DNA of 64,000 bases from DASZIT01 sp963709665 (GTDB taxonomy: Bacteria; Actinomycetota; Acidimicrobiia; Acidimicrobiales; RAAP-2): positions 1 to 64,000 of the forward strand of contig CAVPWU010000005.1 in NCBI GenBank assembly GCA_963709665.1, written 5' to 3'. Below, piece by piece: positions 1-8,604 of this stretch. Numbering within the stretch: position 1 is the stretch's first letter; the number at the start of each line of letters is the position of its first letter. Both the position numbers and the translations under genes were made by a program. The notes beneath the pieces were generated by a model that saw nothing but the letters and a program-made list of their open reading frames with translations, ran no database searches and was not told the origin of the DNA.

Positions 1-111
1 GACCACCCCCGAGGTCAGGGGCAGCAGGGGCAGCGTCCGGCCGGCGGTGCCGTCCAGGGTGCTCTCGTCAGGTCGCTCGTCCACGGTGGTGTCGTCAGCT
101 CGCTCGTCCAC
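1..111 (-). CDS. lon: ATP-dependent protease Lon, N-terminal fragment (cut by left window edge)
   Basis: Only the first 37 codons lie in the window. They start at a GTG (109-111) preceded on the minus strand by a GGAGGAA ribosome binding site, and they are open to the edge. After a short acidic, poorly conserved leader the protein reads LPLLPLTSGVV, the typical start of the Lon substrate-binding N-domain in actinobacteria. Lon is a cytoplasmic AAA+ serine protease that degrades damaged and regulatory proteins. The leader contains a near-duplicated VDER motif, so a start nine codons further in (a second GTG) is also possible. It is divergent from the potassium channel gene. The call rests on a short motif only; the rest of the gene is outside the window. 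Confidence 0.75.
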   Translation of the reverse strand, partial: MDERADDTTVDERPDESTLDGTAGRTLPLLPLTSGVV

Positions 112-288
112 GGTTCCTCCAGTCGAGGCCGCCGCCCGTCCCCGGGCCGCGGTGGTTATTCGTTGACTGATCAACAGTCCCCACCGGGGGGTATTCCCCG
201 GGCCCCGGTCGGGACCCCGCCCGGAGCCGACGAGCAGTCGAAACGGTCCGGAAATCCCCCCGAAACGATCGCCGACCAGGATAGGGAG
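112..288. promoter_or_regulatory. Divergent intergenic region between lon and the potassium channel gene
   Basis: This 177-bp stretch must hold both promoters. I see a small palindrome GTTGA-CTGA-TCAAC at 162-175 and a hairpin CCGGGG/CCCCGG at 184-201. Neither matches a known operator that I can name, and no convincing -35/-10 pair is visible. An alternative TTG start for the channel at 163 lies inside the palindrome and is unlikely. Confidence 0.3.
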
Positions 289-2075
289 ATGGACACCCCG
301 CCGTGCCGGAGCTGGAAGGGCCACGTCATCGTGTGCGGGCTCCAGGGCATCGGCCTGCGGACCGTCGAGCAGCTCCACCTGGCCGGGGTCCAGGTGGTGG
401 TGGTGGAGGACGACCCCGACCCCCGGCTGATCCGGGAGGTCGACCTGTGGCAGGTGCCCCACATCGTGGGGAGCCCCCGGATCACCGAGATCCTGGAGGA
501 GGCGGGCCTGGCCGGCGCCCGGGCGGTGGTGTGCGCCGAGCGGAGCGAGGTCCAGAACCTCGAGACGGCCCTGCTGGTCAGCGAGCTGCGCCCCTACATC
601 CGGGTGGTGGTGCAGCTGGCCAACGCCTCGGTGGGGGCGGCGGTGGCCGGGGTCACCGGGCCGGGGTCGGTGCTGGACACCGCCGCCCTGGCCTCGCCCT
701 CCATCGTGGAGGCGTGCCTGGGGCGGGTCGCCCACTCGATGGAGCTGGGCGGCACCCGGTTCGTGGCCACCCAGGTCCGGGTGGTGAAGCCGGGGACCCT
801 CCGGATGCACTTCGGCTCCCTCGCCCCGGTGGGGGTGGTCCCGGCCGACGGCTCGCCCACCGTGGCCTGCCCCGGGCGCGACTTCGAGATCTTCGAGGGC
901 GACCTGGTGTCGGTGCTCGGCACCCCCGAGGAGCTGGCCGAGGCGGGGATCGCCGCCGAGGAGCACCACCGGGACACCGAGGCGCACTCCGCCCACCGCC
1001 CCCTCCGCGAGCGGGTCCGGGCGGTGATGGGGGCGATCCGGGCCGACACCAACGCCGCCCTGCGGACCGCCATGGTGGGGGCCCTGGTGCTGGTGGTGGC
1101 GTCCACCCTCATCCTCCACCTCTTCTTCCGGCCGACCCCCGCCACCCACCTGAGCTGGCTGGACTCCCTCTACTTCACGGTGGAGACCATCTCCACCGTC
1201 GGCTACGGCGACTTCTCCTTCGCCCACCAGTCGGCCTGGCTGCTGGTCTTCGGGATCGTCCTGATCGCCGCCGGCGCCACCCTGCTGACCGCGGTGTTCG
1301 CCCTCATCACCAACCTGCTGGTCTCCTGGCGGATCGACCAGTCCCTGGGCCGCCAGAAGGTGGTGGGGATGGCCGACCACGTGGTGGTGGTGGGACTGGG
1401 GTCGGTGGGCATCCGGGTGGTGGAGGAGCTCCTGGCCGAGGGCCGCGAGGTGGTGGTGGTGGAGCGCAACGAGAACAACCGCTACCTCAACCACGCCCGG
1501 GCCCTGGGGGTGCCGGTGCTGCTGGCCGACTCCACCCAGCGCCAGACCCTGCAGTCGGCCAACCTCCACCTGGCCTCGGCGGTGGCCATCCTCACCAGCG
1601 ACGACCTCACCAACATCGAGACCGGCCTGGCCGTCCGGGACTTCCTCGGCGAGCGGTGGCTGACGGTGCCGGTCATCCTCCGGGTCTTCGACCGGGCCCT
1701 CGGCCAGACGGTGGAGCGGCACTTCGACTTCCGGCACGTCCGGTCCACCTCGGCGCTGGCCGCCCCCCGGTTCGTGGGGGCCGCCCTCGGCCTCGACATG
1801 CTGGGCTCCTTCACCGTGGGGCGCCAGCCGTTCATCGTGGGCCGGCTGTCGGTGGCGGCGGGCCGGGGGCTGGACGGGCTGGCCATGGTCGACCTGTCCG
1901 CCCGGACCCGGGTGGTGGCCATCGAGCGGGCCGCCTCGGCGGGCCGGCTCGAGCACCCCCCCGGCGCGACACCCGCTTCGCCCCCGGTGACAAGGCCTAC
2001 ATGGTGGGGCCCTACGAGGAGCTCCTGCGGGTGCTGCGGCGGGAGCACGAGGGGGAGGCCGCCTCGGCCGGGTAG
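289..2075 (+). CDS. Two-RCK potassium channel (TrkA_N - pore - TrkA_N), frameshifted near its end
   Basis: Predicted inner-membrane K+ channel of about 595 residues. An RCK/TrkA_N Rossmann domain opens the protein (HVIVCGLQGIG). Near residues 265-350 there are two membrane helices around a pore loop with the K+ selectivity filter TISTVGYGDF, followed by a second TrkA_N domain (VVVVGLGSVGIRVVEEL). The start ATG at 289 is chosen because AGGA (278-281) precedes it at good spacing and the first RCK strand begins within 12 residues. A C-run at 1956-1962 appears one base short: the frame entered there runs to 2100 with a nonsensical tail, whereas the next frame gives a sensible ending (FAPGDKAYMVGPYEELL) and stops at 2073-2075. 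Adjacent to phosphate uptake genes, without obvious functional linkage. Confidence 0.85.
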
Positions 2076-2108
2076 CCGGGCCGGGCCGTTCCCGGGGTGA
2101 CCTCGACA

Positions 2109-2174
2109 GTTCATCCGGAGTGCATCCGACGTTGGGTCCCCGTTCACCTGGCGTTCGCTTGACGTTCATCTGCC
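2109..2174 (+). promoter_or_regulatory. PHO-box array: six in-phase 11-bp repeats upstream of pstS
   Basis: Six consecutive 11-bp units begin at 2109, 2120, 2131, 2142, 2153 and 2164, and every one starts with GT. Four match the PhoP core well (GTTCATCCGGA, GTTCACCTGGC, GTTCGCTTGAC, GTTCATCTGCC); the second and third are degenerate. In Streptomyces, PhoP binds direct 11-nt repeats with a GTTCACC-like core. A response regulator binding head-to-tail here would activate pstS under phosphate limitation. The last repeats overlap the putative -35 element. Confidence 0.85.
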
Positions 2175-2185
2175 GTCGGTACTGT
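2159..2185 (+). promoter_or_regulatory. Putative pst promoter
   Basis: TTGACG at 2159-2164 and TACTGT at 2180-2185 are separated by 15 bp, shorter than the optimum of 17. A short spacer and overlap with the PHO boxes fit an activator-dependent promoter. The predicted 5' UTR of roughly 70 nt ends at the pstS start. Confidence 0.5.
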
Positions 2186-2260
2186 CGGCCCCGTAGTCGG
2201 GTGTGCCCAGTCGTTGCGGGGCCCCTGGTCATGTCCACTCACATGGAGGTACCCCCACCA

Positions 2261-3463
2261 GTGTCCGATTCGTCCACCCCCACGCCCTCACGGCGTACCC
2301 GCCGCACCGGGCGCGCCCTGGTCCTCGGCGTGCTCGCCGCCGGCACCCTGCTGGCCGCCTGCAGCTCCTCCTCGAGCCCGGCCACCACCACCACCTCCAC
2401 GGCGCCCGGCTCGGCCACCACCTCGCCGGCCGGCGGCGGTGCCAAGTACCTGGCCAACGACCTGAAGGCCCCGGCGGCCACCCTCACCGCCTCCGGCTCG
2501 ACCTTCGTCCAGCCCTTCTTCAACTCGGCCTTCTACCAGTACTCCGCCAAGAACCAGGCGGTGACCGTGAACTACCAGGGCGTGGGCTCCGGCGCCGGCA
2601 TCACCGCCTTCGAGGCCGGGACCGTCGACTTCGCCGCCTCCGACGTGCCGATGCAGGCCGCCGACCTGGCCAAGGTGCCGGCGTCGTCCGGCCCGGTGGT
2701 GCAGATCCCCGACATCCTCGGCGGGGTCTCCCTCTCCTACAACCTGCCGAGCGTGACCAAGCGCCTGAAGCTCGACGGGCCGACCATCGCCGGCATCTTC
2801 GACGGCACCATCAAGACGTGGAACGCCTCCCAGATCGTCGCCCTCAACCCGGGGGTCACCCTGCCGTCCAACCCGATCACCCCCGAGGTCCGGGCCGACT
2901 CCAGCGGTACCACCTACATCTTCAGCAACTACCTGACCTCGGCCGCCCCCGGCGTCTGGACCCTCGGGGCCTCCAAGACGATCAACTGGCCGGCCAGCGC
3001 GGTGGCCACCGCCAAGAACTCGGGCGTGGCGTCGAGCATCAAGTCCACCCCGTACTCCATCGGGTACGTCGAGCTGAACTACGCCATCCAGAACAACTTC
3101 ACCTACGCGGCGGTCAAGAACTCCGCCGGGGCCTACGTGGTGCCGACCCCGGCGACGGTGGGGGCCGACGCCGCCCAGAAGGCCAGCGTCACCCCGACCG
3201 ACTTCTCCATCGTCAACCTGGGCGGGCTGTCGAGCTACCCGATCGCCGGGTACAGCTGGGCCATCCTGCTGCAGAAGCAGACCAACGCCACCACCGGCGG
3301 CGCGGTGGTGAAGGTCCTCGACTGGACCACCCAGACCGGCGGCGGCCAGGACCTGGCCAAGGGGCTCGACTACGTGGCCCTGCCGCCGGCCATCCAGACC
3401 TACGCCCGTACCCAGCTCCTGACGGTGACCGGTCCGTCCGGCACCGCGCTGCTGACCAAGTAG
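2261..3463 (+). CDS. pstS: Phosphate ABC transporter, phosphate-binding lipoprotein PstS
   Basis: Extracytoplasmic phosphate-binding component of the PstSCAB importer, 400 residues from the chosen start. The GTG at 2261 is preferred because GGAGG (2245-2249) lies upstream and because it leaves a compact signal peptide: a twin-Arg-rich n-region, a hydrophobic core and the lipobox LLAAC, with the acylated Cys at about residue 34. A Ser/Thr-rich tether follows. The mature domain carries typical PstS phosphate-loop motifs: ASGSTFVQP near the start, GVGSGAGI, and SDVPMQ. In-frame ATGs at 2231 and 2243 are alternatives but have weaker ribosome binding sites. First gene of pstSCAB, directly behind the PHO-box array, so very likely phosphate-starvation induced. 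Confidence 0.95.
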   Translation: MSDSSTPTPSRRTRRTGRALVLGVLAAGTLLAACSSSSSPATTTTSTAPGSATTSPAGGGAKYLANDLKAPAATLTASGSTFVQPFFNSAFYQYSAKNQAVTVNYQGVGSGAGITAFEAGTVDFAASDVPMQAADLAKVPASSGPVVQIPDILGGVSLSYNLPSVTKRLKLDGPTIAGIFDGTIKTWNASQIVALNPGVTLPSNPITPEVRADSSGTTYIFSNYLTSAAPGVWTLGASKTINWPASAVATAKNSGVASSIKSTPYSIGYVELNYAIQNNFTYAAVKNSAGAYVVPTPATVGADAAQKASVTPTDFSIVNLGGLSSYPIAGYSWAILLQKQTNATTGGAVVKVLDWTTQTGGGQDLAKGLDYVALPPAIQTYARTQLLTVTGPSGTALLTK

Positions 3464-3482
3464 TGGGGGCGTAGCGGCCGAG

Positions 3483-4460
3483 ATGACCTCCACCGAAGCA
3501 CGGCCGACGGGGAGGGAGCGGCGCCACGGGCGCTTCTCCCTCCCCAACGGCGCGTACCGGGCCATCCTCGTCGCCGGGGCGGCGATCTTCGTCGCCCTGC
3601 TGGTGTGGTTCCTCTACTCGATCGTCCACCAGGCCCGGCCCGCCTTCTCCACCCTGGGCTTCTCGTGGATCGTGGGCAAGACCTGGAACCCCAACAAGAA
3701 CCAGTACGGGCTGCTCCCGTTCATCCTGGGCAGCATCGAGACCACCGCCATCGCCCTGGTGCTGGCCGTGCCCATCGGCCTGGGCACCGCCATCTCCCTG
3801 GCCTACCTGGTCCCGTCCAAGGTGAAGGTGACGCTGGGCACCGCCGTGGAGCTGCTGGCCGCCGTGCCCAGCGTGGTCTACGGCCTGTGGGGGCTGGTGG
3901 CCCTGGGGCCCATCTTCCGGGAGCACGTGGAGCCGTTCCTCACCTCGGCGCTGGGGTGGACCGGGCTGTTCAACGGGGCCAACGACGGGGTGGGGCTGCT
4001 GCTGGCCGGCTGCATCCTCTTCGTGATGATCCTCCCCACCCTGGTGGCCATCTCGCGGGACGTGCTGGCCGTGGTGCCCCACGAGCAGGTGGAGGGGGCC
4101 ATGGCCCTCGGCGCCACCCGGTGGCAGGTCCTGCGCAAGGTGGTGGTACCGGGGGCCCGCAGCGGCCTGCTCGGGGCCTTCACCCTGGCCACCGGTCGGG
4201 CGCTGGGCGAGACGGTGGCGGTGGCCCTGGTCATCGGCAACTCCCCCTACATCGCCCACTCCCTCAAATCGCCGGCCTCCACCCTGCCGGCGCTGATCAT
4301 CAACAACTTCGGTGAGGCCTCCGGCACCGAGCTGGCCGCCCTGTTCGGCGCCGGCCTGGTGCTGCTGGTCATCGGCCTGGCCGTCAACAGCATGGCCCGG
4401 GTGCTGGTGCGGGGCCGGACCGGGGCGGCCGGCGGGGTGGCCTCGGTGGCGGTGGCATGA
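3483..4460 (+). CDS. pstC: Phosphate ABC transporter permease PstC
   Basis: Inner-membrane permease of the phosphate importer, 325 residues, normal length for PstC. One N-terminal membrane anchor (about residues 20-40) is followed by a periplasmic segment and the MetI-like core of five to six helices. The cytoplasmic EAA loop that contacts PstB is visible as EGAMALGATRWQVLRKV followed by the conserved TGRALGETVAV. It starts 19 bp after pstS and overlaps pstA by the 4-bp ATGA, so the operon is translationally coupled. No terminator is seen after pstS, although the highly expressed binding protein is often punctuated there. Confidence 0.95.
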   Translation: MTSTEARPTGRERRHGRFSLPNGAYRAILVAGAAIFVALLVWFLYSIVHQARPAFSTLGFSWIVGKTWNPNKNQYGLLPFILGSIETTAIALVLAVPIGLGTAISLAYLVPSKVKVTLGTAVELLAAVPSVVYGLWGLVALGPIFREHVEPFLTSALGWTGLFNGANDGVGLLLAGCILFVMILPTLVAISRDVLAVVPHEQVEGAMALGATRWQVLRKVVVPGARSGLLGAFTLATGRALGETVAVALVIGNSPYIAHSLKSPASTLPALIINNFGEASGTELAALFGAGLVLLVIGLAVNSMARVLVRGRTGAAGGVASVAVA

Positions 4461-5368
4461 GCACCCTGGCCTTCGACGCCTCCGCCGACCCGATCCTCGA
4501 GCGCCGGAAGCGCATCCAGCAGCTGGCCGGGGCGTCGGTCAAGCGGCGGAAGGTGTTCTCGCGGATCTGGCTGACCCTGTGCTGGGTGTGCCTGATCCTG
4601 GCGGTCATCCCCCTGGTGGCGGTGATCGTCTACACGTTCGCCAAGGGCATCCCCGCCTGGACCACCACCTTCTTCACCCAGCCCACCAAGCCGGAGGGCA
4701 TCCCCAACGGCGGGATCTCCAACGCCATCGTCGGCACCGTGGTCATCGGGGCGATCGCCACCGCGGTGACCGTGCCCCTCGGCCTGCTGATCGGGCTGTT
4801 CCTGGCCCAGTCGGACGGGAAGATCGCCGCCGCCGTCCGGTTCTCCGCCGACGTGATGACCGGCATCCCCTCCATCCTGCTGGGCATCTTCGGGTACATC
4901 GCCCTGGTCAAGACGTTCGGCTACAGCGGGCTGGTCGGCGCCTTCGCCATCGGCCTGGTGATGCTCCCGGTCATCATGCGGGCCGGGGAGACGGCCATCC
5001 GGGGGGTGCCGGGCCACCTGCACGAGGCCGGCCTGGCCCTGGGGGCGCGCAACTTCACGGTGACCCGGCGGGTGGTCCTGCCCGCCGCCCTGCCCGGCAT
5101 CATCACCGGGGGGCTGCTGGCCGTCGCCCGGGGCGTGGGGGAGACCGCCCCGCTGCTGTTCACCATCTTCGGGTCGCAGTACATGCAGTGGAACCCCACC
5201 AAGCCGATGGAAGCCATCCCCATCCTCATCTTCAACAACAGCAACTCGCCCTACCCCGACCAGGTGCAGCTGGCCTGGGGGGCGGCCCTGTTGCTGATGG
5301 TGGCGGTGCTGGTACTCAGCATCGGCAGCCGGGTGGTGGCGGCCATTCTCCAGAGGGAGCGACGATGA
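4457..5368 (+). CDS. pstA: Phosphate ABC transporter permease PstA
   Basis: Second permease subunit, 303 residues, pairing with PstC to form the phosphate channel. An N-terminal cytoplasmic stretch of about 45 residues precedes the first helix (WLTLCWVCLILAVIPLVAV). The EAA-like loop reads EAGLALGARNFTVTRRVVL and is followed by ARGVGETAPLLFT, matching the PstC counterpart. ATGA overlaps exist at both ends (with pstC upstream and pstB downstream), so the stoichiometric complex is probably made from one coupled transcript. Confidence 0.95.
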   Translation: MSTLAFDASADPILERRKRIQQLAGASVKRRKVFSRIWLTLCWVCLILAVIPLVAVIVYTFAKGIPAWTTTFFTQPTKPEGIPNGGISNAIVGTVVIGAIATAVTVPLGLLIGLFLAQSDGKIAAAVRFSADVMTGIPSILLGIFGYIALVKTFGYSGLVGAFAIGLVMLPVIMRAGETAIRGVPGHLHEAGLALGARNFTVTRRVVLPAALPGIITGGLLAVARGVGETAPLLFTIFGSQYMQWNPTKPMEAIPILIFNNSNSPYPDQVQLAWGAALLLMVAVLVLSIGSRVVAAILQRERR

Positions 5369-6267
5369 CGACCGAATCGACCACCACCGGCCTGGCCGGG
5401 ACCACCACCGACGTGGGCGTGACCGCCCGCGACGCCGAGAGCGGGGACGACGTGACCCTGAACACCGGGGAGATCTTCCTCGACCGACCGACCGGCCACC
5501 CGGTCATGCAGCTCGAGGACGTGAGCGTGTCCTTCGCCGGCCGCCCCGCCGTCCGGGGGGTGAGCTTCGACGTCCACGAGGAGGAGATCACCGCCCTGAT
5601 CGGTCCGTCCGGGTCGGGCAAGACCACCCTGCTGCGGGCCCTCAACCGGATGCACGACACCGTCCGGTCGGCCTCGGTGACCGGCAAGGTCCTGCTGGGG
5701 GACACCGACGTCTACGGGAGCGGCACCGACCCCACCCTGCTGCGGTCGCGGGTGGGGATGGTGTTCCAGCGTCCCAACCCGTTCCCCACCATGAGCATCT
5801 ACGACAACGTGGTGTCGGGGCTGCGGTTCAACGGCATCCGCAAGAAGGCCCTCCTCGACGAGGCCGCCGAGTCGTCGCTGGTGGCGGCGGCCCTGTGGGA
5901 TAGCGTGAAGGACCGCCAGAAGGCCCACGCCTCCACCCTGTCCGGCGGCGAGCAGCAGCGGCTGTGCATCGCCCGGGCACTGGCCGTGGAGCCCGAGGTG
6001 CTGCTGATGGACGAGCCCACCTCCGCCCTCGACCCCATCGCCACCAAGCGGATCGAGGAGCTGATCGGCGAGCTGAAGAGCCGGGTGACCATCATCATCG
6101 TGACCCACAACATGCAGCAGGCGATGCGGGTCTCCGACCGGTGCGCCTTTCTGCTGATGGGCGAGGACAAGGCCGGCGAGCTCATCGAGTTCGACGCCAC
6201 CGCCAAGCTGTTCAGCGAGCCCGACGACGCCCGCACCCTCGACTACGTGAACGGCCGGTTCGGCTGA
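5365..6267 (+). CDS. pstB: Phosphate ABC transporter ATPase PstB
   Basis: Cytoplasmic ATPase of the importer, 300 residues. The ATG at 5365 overlaps the pstA stop (ATGA). A non-conserved 48-residue N-terminal extension, longer than in the usual PstB of about 260 residues, precedes the ABC domain. Walker A is GPSGSGKTT (residues 80-88), the Q-loop follows in VFQRPNPFP, the signature is LSGGEQQRL, and Walker B is [12 protein letters not shown]. The PstB hallmark FQRPNPFPTMSIYDNV distinguishes it from other importer ATPases. No phoU follows; a strong hairpin ends the operon. Confidence 0.95.
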   Translation: MTTESTTTGLAGTTTDVGVTARDAESGDDVTLNTGEIFLDRPTGHPVMQLEDVSVSFAGRPAVRGVSFDVHEEEITALIGPSGSGKTTLLRALNRMHDTVRSASVTGKVLLGDTDVYGSGTDPTLLRSRVGMVFQRPNPFPTMSIYDNVVSGLRFNGIRKKALLDEAAESSLVAAALWDSVKDRQKAHASTLSGGEQQRLCIARALAVEPEVLLMDEPTSALDPIATKRIEELIGELKSRVTIIIVTHNMQQAMRVSDRCAFLLMGEDKAGELIEFDATAKLFSEPDDARTLDYVNGRFG

Positions 6268-6293
6268 GCCCACCGCCGTGCCGGCGGGTGGGC
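6268..6293 (+). terminator. Hairpin terminator after pstB
   Basis: Immediately after the pstB stop, GCCCACCGCC pairs with GGCGGGTGGGC (one bulged base) around a 5-nt loop. There is no T-run, as is common in high-GC actinobacteria, so termination efficiency is uncertain. Confidence 0.6.
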
Positions 6294-6323
6294 GGTCCCC
6301 CGGCGCCGGACCGTCACAGTGTC

Positions 6324-6329
6324 TACACT
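6324..6329 (+). promoter_or_regulatory. Putative -10 element of the tail-collar operon
   Basis: TACACT lies about 50 bp upstream of the ATG at 6379. The same hexamer occurs just upstream of two other genes in this window (30794 and 39575). No good -35 hexamer is visible. Confidence 0.4.
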
Positions 6330-6378
6330 TCCGGTGGCGATCTGAACGTGGTCCTGCCGGAGCGGGAAGGGGCGTGCC

Positions 6379-6828
6379 ATGGAGAAGCACACCGTCAGTC
6401 GACGGGCGGTCCTGGGGGGTGCGGCGGCGGCGGCCGGTGCCACCGCCGCCGGTCTGTGGAACGGGGTCGAGGTGTCCCCGGCGGGGGCGTCCGCCTTCTC
6501 CCAGCCCTCCCCCCAGCTGCGCCAGGCCCAGTTCGTGCCGTTGATCGGGAAGCCGGTCACCGTCCAGGGCGCCGGCGTCCACACCTCGGTCACCCTGACG
6601 GCGGTGCGACCGCTGGCCATGACCGGGCTGCCCCGGACCGCCCCCAACAAGATCCGGACCACCGGCCAGCAGTTCTCCCTCGACTTCACCGGGTCGCCGG
6701 CGTCGGCCTTCCCCCAGGGCGTCTACACCTTGTCGGCGCCCACCCTCGGGAGCTTCTCCCTGCTGGTGGTGCCGATCGGCCCGCCGTCGGGGTCCCGCCA
6801 GTACCAGGCGATCATCGTCAGCGTCTGA
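6379..6828 (+). CDS. Secreted DUF6916-like protein with Tat-type signal
   Basis: Protein of 149 residues. The N-terminus has an SRRAVLGG motif followed by an alanine-rich core, resembling a Tat signal, with a probable cleavage site near SPAGASA. The rest is a single small beta-rich domain, weakly similar to the protein encoded at 8601 (both have a central FSLDF/YSVYF strand and end in an LLVVPIG/LFLVPVG segment). I associate this fold with DUF6916, a family seen next to tail-collar proteins; that assignment is from memory. The start has a good ribosome binding site (GGAAGGGG). First gene of a same-strand run reaching 10524. Function unknown. Confidence 0.65.
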   Translation: MEKHTVSRRAVLGGAAAAAGATAAGLWNGVEVSPAGASAFSQPSPQLRQAQFVPLIGKPVTVQGAGVHTSVTLTAVRPLAMTGLPRTAPNKIRTTGQQFSLDFTGSPASAFPQGVYTLSAPTLGSFSLLVVPIGPPSGSRQYQAIIVSV

Positions 6829-6835
6829 GCCACCG

Positions 6836-7615
6836 GTGACCGAGCCCGCCCACCCCGGCGCCACCGTCACCGTCCCGGCCGGGGCGTCCGGGGACCCCAC
6901 CGTCCCGCTCCCCGTGGTGTTCGGGTCGGGGGGGACCACCGGGCTGGTCCTCCGGCCCGTCACCCCGGAGGACACCGCCTTCCTCCGGGAGCTCTACGCC
7001 TCCACCCGCGCCGACGAGCTGGCCGTCACCGGGTGGCCGGAGGCGGAGCGCCGGGCCTTCTGCGACTCCCAGTTCGCCCTGCAGGACCGGTCGTACCGGC
7101 AGTCGTACCCGGAGGCCCGCTTCGACGTGATCGAAGCCGACGGGTCGCCGATCGGGCGCCTGCTGGTGGCGACCGGGAGCGAGGAGCGGGTCCTCCTCGA
7201 CATCGCCCTGGTCCCCGGCTGGCGCAACCACGGGGTGGGCACCCTGTTGCTGCGGTGGCTGCAGACCGAGGCCGCCCGCCACCGGCAGACGGTGGTCCTC
7301 ACCGTCGACGTCGACGGCCCGGCCGAGCGGCTCTACCGGCGCCTCGGCTTCGACCTCCGGGCCGACGGCCCGGTCCACCGGACCCTGGCCTGGCGGGCGG
7401 AGGCGGAGGGGACCGAGGCCCTCGAGCGGTTCCTGGTCCTGGCCGCCTCCGACGACCCGCTCCGCGCCGACCTGGGGGCGGCGACCACCGACGGGCAGCT
7501 GGCCGACCGGGCGGTGGCCCACGGCCTCCGCCACCGGCTGGCCTTCGGCCCGGCCGAGGTGGTCGAGGTGCTGCGGGCCAATCGGCGGGCGTGGTGGGAG
7601 CGGGAGGTCCGGTGA
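6836..7615 (+). CDS. GNAT-family N-acetyltransferase
   Basis: Protein of 259 residues from a GTG start 7 bp after the preceding gene. Residues of about 38-185 form a GNAT fold: LRPVTPEDTAFLRELY at the start, a central VLLDIALVP strand, then the acetyl-CoA pyrophosphate loop NHGVGTLLL and the C-terminal AERLYRRLGF signature. About 75 further residues (after LAWRAEAEG) are helical and not part of the GNAT core; I do not recognise them. It presumably transfers an acetyl group to an amine on a protein or small molecule. The setting among tail-collar and DUF6916 genes, with a 4-bp GTGA overlap to the sulfotransferase-like gene, suggests it modifies a product of this operon. Substrate unknown. Confidence 0.85.
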   Translation: MTEPAHPGATVTVPAGASGDPTVPLPVVFGSGGTTGLVLRPVTPEDTAFLRELYASTRADELAVTGWPEAERRAFCDSQFALQDRSYRQSYPEARFDVIEADGSPIGRLLVATGSEERVLLDIALVPGWRNHGVGTLLLRWLQTEAARHRQTVVLTVDVDGPAERLYRRLGFDLRADGPVHRTLAWRAEAEGTEALERFLVLAASDDPLRADLGAATTDGQLADRAVAHGLRHRLAFGPAEVVEVLRANRRAWWEREVR

Positions 7616-8604
7616 CCACCGCGGGCTCCGACGCCCTGGCCGGGTGGACGCCGATCCGCTGGTACCGGGACGGCGACCGCCCGATGGTCGACTGGTGCGA
7701 GTTCGGCGCCACCCGCTTCACCGATCCGTTCTTCCACCAGACCGTCGAACGGGTCCTGGCCCGGCCGGCCTCCTCCCTCCTCCGGCGCCACACCGGGGTG
7801 GAGGAGCTGGTGGCGGCGGCGGCGACGCAGCCGGGACTGCGGCCGGACGGGCTCATCTTCCACTCCTCCCGATCGGGCTCCACGCTGCTGGCCCAGATGC
7901 TGGCCGCCTCCCCCCGTCACCGGGTGCTCTCCGAGCCGGACCCGGTGGACGAGATCCTCCGCTCCGGGCACCGGCACCCCACCGCCACGGTGGGGGACCG
8001 GACGGCCTGGCTGCGGGCCATGGTCTCGGTGCTGGGCCGGCCCCAGGGGGAGGAGGAGCGGCTGGTGCTGAAGCTGGACCCCTGGCACATCCTCGACCTC
8101 CCGCTCCTCCGCCGGGCGTTCCCGGGGGTGCCCTGGGTGTTCAGCTGCCGCGACCCGCTGGAGGTCCTGGCCTCCCAGGACCGGGCCCGGGGGAGCCAGT
8201 TCGTGGTCGGCCCGCTGCCCACCGAGCTGTTCGGCCTCGACCTGGCCACCGCCGCCTCCGCCCCTCCCGGGTGGTACGCCGCCCACGTGCTGGACCGGAT
8301 CCTGACCGCCGCCGCCGCCCAGCTCGGCGACGGCGGCCTGCTGGTGGAGTACGGAAGGCTGCCGGCCGCCTTCGACGACGTCCTCGCCCACTTCGACCTC
8401 CACCCGGACCCGGCGGAACGGGAGGCGATGACCGCCGCCGCCCGGTTCGACGCCAAGCGCCCGGACGTGCCGTTCGTCCCCGACGCCCAGGCGAAGCGGG
8501 ACGGGGCCGACGACCAGCTCCGGGCGGCCGCCGACGCCGTCCGGCCCGCCTACGAGCGGTTGCTGGCCGTCGGGGACGCCGGCAGGACGGTGACGGTGGG
8601 ATGA
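7612..8604 (+). CDS. Sulfotransferase-like P-loop protein
   Basis: Protein of 330 residues starting at a GTG that overlaps the preceding stop (GTGA). Near residue 80 lies the sulfotransferase 5'-phosphosulfate loop (IFHSSRSGSTLLAQML), and further on a 3'-phosphate-type segment (WVFSCRDPLEVLASQ) with the conserved Arg and Ser-like positions of PAPS-dependent enzymes. Cytosolic, no signal. Such enzymes move sulfate from PAPS onto hydroxyl or amino groups. The next gene overlaps by ATGA. Because it sits between an acetyltransferase and small structural proteins, a role in modifying an operon product is plausible, but the acceptor is unknown and it could be a non-sulfating P-loop relative. Confidence 0.75.
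   Translation: MTTAGSDALAGWTPIRWYRDGDRPMVDWCEFGATRFTDPFFHQTVERVLARPASSLLRRHTGVEELVAAAATQPGLRPDGLIFHSSRSGSTLLAQMLAASPRHRVLSEPDPVDEILRSGHRHPTATVGDRTAWLRAMVSVLGRPQGEEERLVLKLDPWHILDLPLLRRAFPGVPWVFSCRDPLEVLASQDRARGSQFVVGPLPTELFGLDLATAASAPPGWYAAHVLDRILTAAAAQLGDGGLLVEYGRLPAAFDDVLAHFDLHPDPAEREAMTAAARFDAKRPDVPFVPDAQAKRDGADDQLRAAADAVRPAYERLLAVGDAGRTVTVG

Noticed and set aside
162..175. GTTGACTGATCAAC palindrome as a HspR (HAIR) element controlling lon
   Set aside because: The HAIR consensus is CTTGAGT-N7-ACTCAAG; the arms and spacing here do not match.
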